This document shows positions 22,639 through 27,234 of a stretch of DNA of 27,234 bases, one piece after another (the stretch's first letter is position 1; each line of letters opens with the position of its first letter). Origin of the DNA: Nephromyces sp. MM_2019. Its lineage: Eukaryota; Apicomplexa; Aconoidasida; Nephromycida. The stretch lies in assembly GCA_015657535.1 (NCBI GenBank), contig JADHZB010000691.1, forward strand, positions 1 through 27,234, read 5' to 3'. A program made the position numbers and the translations under genes. Under the pieces are notes generated by a model. The model was given only the letters and a program-made list of their open reading frames with translations, searched no databases and was not told the DNA's origin.

Positions 22639-25600
22639 ATGGAGGACGGAGAGGTAGTTTCCTCGTTAAAAGAAGACGATGCTACATTGAAGATGGCTTA
22701 TAATCATAGTGTAGAACAGTGTGAAGAAAGCTCGCTAGTTTTGACGAAAAGTGATGCTTCTGGGCATTCACTGGAAGATTTTGTACGAATGAATGGAGGA
22801 GATCAAGTCATTCGAAGGGTGCTGATAGCGAACAACGGAAATGCCGCCGTAAAAGTGAGTTTTTTTGTGGGAAAGTGCATCACATGTTGTGGATTTTGAT
22901 GTTTTTAGTGGTTTTTTTGAGGTTTTCTGTGGTTTTTGTGTATTTTTGTGTGTTTTTGTGCTTTTTTGATATTTTGTGGGGTTTTTTCTGTTTTTTTCCG
23001 ATATTTTTTTCTATTTCTTATGGTTTTTTTGAGGTTTTCTGTGGTTTTTGTGTATTTTTGTGTGTTTTTGTGCTTTTTTGATATTTTGTGGGGTTTTTTC
23101 TGTTTTTTCCGATATTTTTTTCTATTTCTTATGGTTTTTTTGAGGTTTTCTGTGGTTTTTGTGTATTTTTGTGTGTTTTTATGTTTCTTCTTTTTTGGGT
23201 GTTTTTCCCCCATTTTTTGGCTTCTTTCTCAACTGAATTTTCTTTGTTTCTTCCACTTGTCTATTATTTTTTTCTTGCTCTATTTCATATCGTTGCTGTC
23301 TGTTTTATACTTCATCATAGGCTATACGCTCACTGAGGCATTGGGCATACGAAACGTTTGGAAATGAGAAGGAAATTCAGTTTCTTGTGATGGCTACTCT
23401 CGATGATATTGAAGCAAACGCAGAGTTTATATCGGAGGCTGATTACTACATTGAAGTACCTGCTGGCTCTAACAATAACAATTACGCCAACATACAGCTG
23501 ATTACTCAGGTATAGTAGTGTGTTTTCTGTATATTTGAGGTTTGTGTGGTGTTTGTGTGTGTGTTGGTGTGATATAGGGAATAGCTTCTTCACATGGTGA
23601 GGCAGCAATACTCATTGTGTGTGTTAAGCAGAGGTATTTGTTTGTCGTAATGGGGCTCGCTAGGTCGTAATGAGGCTAACTAGGATGTAATCAGGTTAAC
23701 TAGATTGTTCTGTTAACTCTTGTGTGTGTGGGCACCAGGGTGTGCTTGCTAAAGTGGAACGAAACTGTACGAAGAGCTGATGCTCAATTTTTGTGTGCAA
23801 TTGTAGCTAACGCCAGAATGTGTGTGTGATGCACGAATATCTATGCTCCTGGTGAAAACTAGCTTCTCATACCTCTTGTTTTGTCTATCAAGTCTTTGCT
23901 AATATCATTGACAGGGGAAGATGCGGTTTGTTAGATTTAGTCTACATTCTGTGGTGTACGTACACTCCTTAACTTTTCTTTATATGTGTGCGTGGAGACT
24001 GGCTACAGTTTCTTCTATCAGCATGAGCGTTGCCATAAGGCTGTTATCACTGACAGCAGCTTTGTAGCTAATCTCACTTGTGCTGCTCTCGCACACCGAG
24101 GATGCCTTAATGCATCTGCTTTATCTTAACATTCTGTCTACGGTAGGGTTTTTCTGATCTCTTCTGAGTGTGTGCTCTTTTTTCTCCCTCTCATATATCG
24201 CTCTCAATCACACGCTCTCTCGCTCTCGTATTCACTCTCAATCACACACGCTCTCATGCTTATTCAGGCTCTCTCACTCTCACTTGTTCACTCTTATACA
24301 CACACACACTCCCAGTCTCACATATAGTCGCACGCATTCTTTTTCCCACTCGCTGATACACTCTCACACATACACACACTCGCACAACTCTCTCCACTCG
24401 CTTACCCACTCTCTCGACTCGCTTGCACACTGTCACAATCTCACACGCGCTCACTCTCTCTACTCACTCACACACACCCACTTTGAAACATTCTCACACG
24501 CGCTCTTTTATTCCCTCAGTTAGCGGAAGAAAACGCCTGTGACGCTGTTTGGCCTGGTTGGGGGCATGCCTCTGAGAACTACAAACTACCGTTAGCTCTT
24601 CGGAGTGCTCAGAGATCGATCATCTGGATAGGCCCAAGCCCTACTTGTATGCTTTCTTTAGGTGATAAGATTGGCAGCTCAATCATAGCTCAGTCTGCTG
24701 ATGTTCCTTGTATTCCTTGGTCTGGAGATCACGTGAAGCTTGATACTACAAGCTTGAACGCAGGAGCTTCTTTCAGTAGTCTGTTAACCCCAGAAAAACT
24801 GAAGGAAGCCGGTGTTAACTCATTGCATGAGGTGTGTGTGTGTGGGGCTGTGGGGTCGTTTTGGAGGGGTCCGGTGGTATATGTGACGGTAGTAGAGTTT
24901 GTGTGTTCGACTGTGATTGTTTCTGCGTGTATTGAAAATGGTGCATTGAGTGGCAGTGCCATTGAGTGGGCTATATAGCTTTTTTGCACGTCTCGCTCTC
25001 AGAGAGGTGTTCAGTCTGCGCTTGTGTGTGTGCGTGTGTTTGTTATCCCGATTGTGCATCTTCATTGCCTTACTAGCACTTTTTGCTTCTTGTCTTGCCG
25101 CTTGTCTCGCTATTTTTGTCTTCCCTTCTGCTTCTCTTTACTCATTTGCACTTTCTGTTGTGCTTTCAACCCCCCTCTCCCTTTATTACCCCCCTTACCA
25201 CCCCCATCCCCCCTTAACACCCCGCCTTCCACCCTCCACTACCATTTTTTCAGGCTTTTGAGGTGTGCGAATCGATAGGCTATCCTGTAATGATTAAGGC
25301 AAGTGAAGGTGGTGGAGGAAAAGGCATTAGAAAGTGCAATGATGTTTCAGAACTGGAAACTGCGTTTCGCCAAGTTTGCAAGGAAGTGAAGGGCTCTTTG
25401 GTCTTTATCATGCAGTTTGTTCCTCACTGCAGGTAGTTGGCTTCCTCAGTCTGTGTGTATGTTTGTAGTGTGTGTGTGTGTGTTGTGTATGTTTTTAGTG
25501 TGTGTGTGTGTGTTGTGTATGTTTGTAGTGTGTGTGTGTGTGTTGTGTATGTTTGTAGTGTGTGTGTGTGTTGTGTATTTGTAGTGTGTGTGTGTGTTGT

Positions 25601-27156
25601 GTATGTTTGTAGTGTGTGTGTGTGTTGTGTATTTGTAGTGTGTGTGTGTGTTGTGTATTTGTAGTGTGTGTGTGTGTTGTGTATGTTTGTAGTGTGTGTG
25701 TTGTGTATTTGTAGTGTGTGTGTTGTGTATGTTTGTAGTGTGTGTGGTGTGCTTGTGGGGTGTGTGGTGTGTGTGGTATTTTTTATGGTGTGTATCTTGT
25801 GTGTTTCTGTGTGTTTATCTTTCGAATCATGCTCTGTGTGTGCATCTACCTTCCTCTTTTTTCTACACAAACTTACCTCCTGACATTATAGGCATCTTGA
25901 GGTGCAGATTTTGGCTGATAATCACGGGGATGTTTATGCTTTGGGAAGTAGAGACTGCACACTTCAGAGGAGATGCCAGAAGATCATAGAGGAGGGCCCC
26001 ATTACTGTGGCTCCAAAGCAGGTGATTCAGCGTATGGAGGAAGCTGCCGTGAGGATGTGTAAACTGGTAAGCTCTACTCGTTGATAACCCTTTTAAGTAT
26101 ATTTCATTAGAAGAGGATGTTGTTTCATTGTACGCACACACACGCAGTTGCTTCGCTGTAGAGAGAGCTCGCTCACTATGCACACACACGGCTTGTTTTA
26201 GTGTAACACACGCACACCTGCTTTGCTCTACATAGTTTACTGTACATATACCTATAGTGTTTGTACACAACATATACACGCACACACGAGATTACCTGAT
26301 AACATCCTCACTTCTTCCTGCTGCCGTAAAGCGTTGTATAGAGCTGTTTATCATCATGCTGCCCGTATAAAGGGTGTGTTTAACTCCTTTTAGGGACTAT
26401 TCAGGTGTACATACACTACCCTGATACTATGAAATTTCTGCCTACCATTGAAGATCTTCACGTTTTTTTCCTTGTTGCAGGTCCGATACAACAACGCAGG
26501 AACCTGTGAGTTTCTCTACATTCCTGAAACGGTAATGAGACTATCCTTTGTGTGTGGAATATGTGGAATGTGTGTGTATTTCCTGTTTTTATAGTTACAG
26601 ACTCATACTATAGCCTTACAAACACCGAAGACAAGAATTTCAAGCAACATGTGCACTTGAGATAGTCAAAGGCTCGAAAAACAGCATTTGTACCCCACGC
26701 ACACACAAAGGAAGAGACACACACAGGCAAGCAGACACGCACCCGCACATACGCTCAGAGAGAGGCCCACACCGACAAATATACCCACGTACACACACAG
26801 GCACGCATACACACGCATATACACACATACGAGCATGCACATATGCACAAGCGCATACGCACCCACGCACCCACCTACGCACCCACACACACAATTTTGT
26901 ACTGCTTATATACAGGGCAATTTTTACTTCCTTGAAGTTAACGCACGCTTACAAGTAGAGCATGTAGTTACTGAATGTCTTTGCGACATCAACCTACCCG
27001 CTGCTCAGCTACAGATTGCTATGGGCATTAGTATAGAGAACATTCCCGATATAAAAAGGCATCTTCAACGAAAGGCTATAGGGCTGACGATGAATAAGCA
27101 TGTCATTGCAGCTCGAATAACAGCAGAACATGCAGAAGAGGTTATTATACAAGAAA
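22639..27156 (+). CDS. Acetyl-CoA carboxylase, N-terminal biotin carboxylase part, 7 exons, continues beyond window
   Basis: Exons are 22639-22854, 23321-23509, 24520-24831, 25254-25432, 25892-26066, 26481-26531 and 26916-27140 (or to 27156). All have GT-AG junctions with consistent phases, giving about 449 codons. The enzyme carboxylates biotin with ATP and bicarbonate on the way to malonyl-CoA. The ACC hallmarks are AIRSLRHWAYETFGNE, VPAGSNNNNYANIQLI and VWPGWGHASENYKLP. The ATP-grasp loop is KASEGGGGKGIRK (Lys254, Lys262), and the catalytic strand is FLEVNARLQVEH (Glu381, Asn383, Arg385), followed by DINLPAAQLQIAMGI and HVIAARIT. NNNNYANxxLI marks the eukaryotic multidomain enzyme rather than bacterial AccC. 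The ATG at 22639 is the first in frame, but the frame is open back to 22520, so an upstream exon, for example for organelle targeting, is possible. Biotinyl and carboxyltransferase domains are outside the window. Confidence 0.92.
22910..23185. repeat. About 112-bp minisatellite, 2.4 copies, in ACC intron 1
   Basis: Copies begin at about 22910, 23022 and 23133 with GGTTTTTTTGAGGTTTTCTG and are almost identical over the full period (112, then 111 bp). The third copy decays at about 23185. T-rich on the sense strand. The long ORFs here (Phe/Val-rich on +, Lys/Thr-rich on -) are repeat artefacts. Confidence 0.9.
23510..24519 (+). other. ACC intron 2 (1,010 bp) with tandem repeat and CT/CA tract
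   Basis: It begins GTATAG and ends in a TTCCCTCAG acceptor. It holds a 20-bp tandem repeat (23644-23703), a GTGTACGTACAC palindrome (23954-23965), and a long CTCTCAC/CACACT low-complexity tract at about 24170-24510 ahead of the acceptor. Confidence 0.75.
23644..23703. repeat. 20-bp tandem repeat, 3 copies
   Basis: GTCGTAATGGGGCTCGCTAG, then GTCGTAATGAGGCTAACTAG, then GATGTAATCAGGTTAACTAG, head to tail with no spacer, within ACC intron 2. Confidence 0.85.
25451..25780. repeat. TG-rich minisatellite in ACC intron 4
   Basis: About ten units of GTATGTTTGTAG (or the shorter GTATTTGTAG) joined by TGTGTGTGTTGT, period about 27-36 bp. The block starts shortly after the donor at 25433 and fills most of the 459-bp intron. 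The ORFs it creates on either strand are not genes. Confidence 0.85.
26588..26915 (+). other. CA-rich ACC intron 6
   Basis: The second half of the intron after the 51-base exon 6 is full of CACACGC and ACACACA runs on the sense strand (about 26690-26895), opposite in polarity to introns 3 and 4. It ends with TATATACAG. Confidence 0.6.
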
Positions 27157-27234
27157 GTGTGCTTTTTCTATTTTAGGGTGGGGGTTTGAGGGGGGCTTGA
27201 GTGGGGTTGATGTGGTGATAGAGGGGGTTTTGGG
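27157..27234 (+). other. Start of ACC intron 7, cut by window edge
   Basis: The sequence after 27140 or 27156 diverges from the expected ACC protein, turning into TTTTCTATTTTAG and then G-rich DNA with no ACC-like reading. The next exon, expected to resume at a GFKP-like motif, is outside the window. Confidence 0.55.

Noticed and set aside
22905..23213. Lys/Thr-rich minus ORF and Phe-rich plus ORFs
   Set aside because: They are translations of the 112-bp minisatellite inside ACC intron 1.
24168..24523. Ser/His/Leu-rich plus ORF
   Set aside because: Reads the CTCTCACACA low-complexity tract of ACC intron 2.
25424..25883. Thr/His-rich minus ORF and Cys/Val-rich plus ORFs
   Set aside because: Produced by the TG minisatellite of ACC intron 4.
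1..27234. tRNA, rRNA, spliceosomal RNA, CRISPR or bacterial operon features
   Set aside because: I scanned by eye for tRNA B-box sequences, U1/U6-like starts and regular spaced repeats and saw none; a tRNAscan-SE or Infernal run would be the proper test.

Overview
The window is nuclear DNA of an intron-rich eukaryote. Every gene I can rebuild is split by GT-AG introns, mostly 140-1,010 bp, which carry long TG/CA runs and minisatellites. Standard stop codons hold throughout the reconstructed exons. The base composition is mildly AT-rich. A plant/algal-type SPX-RING protein and a eukaryotic multidomain acetyl-CoA carboxylase (ACC) together fit a protist, for example an alveolate/apicomplexan or an alga. 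I cannot fix the lineage from the sequence alone.

Layout. (1) Positions 1-6489, minus strand: a 12-exon gene, cut by the left edge, for an SPX-domain plus C3HC4 RING-finger protein resembling plant NLA/BAH1. It has a long Ser/Pro-rich C-terminal tail. I rebuilt at least 694 codons with all splice phases consistent. (2) Positions 6490 to about 15580: roughly 9 kb with no recognisable gene. It contains a 28-bp tandem repeat (about 9157-9242), a strong hairpin (14232-14284) and a few short orphan ORFs. (3) Positions about 15584-17980, minus strand: two exons of a small unrecognised membrane protein, plus a nearby terminal-exon-like ORF. (4) Positions about 17.98-22.6 kb: mostly non-coding, with a cysteine-rich exon-like ORF at 18928-19125 and several short direct repeats. 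(5) Position 22639 to the right edge, plus strand: the first seven exons (about 450 codons) of ACC, covering most of the biotin carboxylase ATP-grasp domain. The gene runs off the right edge.

The two large genes face away from each other across about 16 kb, so there is no operon-like logic. One protein probably links inositol-pyrophosphate/phosphate sensing to ubiquitination. The other makes malonyl-CoA for fatty acid synthesis or elongation. The most unusual signals are the RING-SPX protein's long tail, a Cys in place of a normally His active-site residue in ACC, recurrent near-identical copies of the palindrome GTGTACGTACAC, intron-confined minisatellites, and the isolated hairpin.
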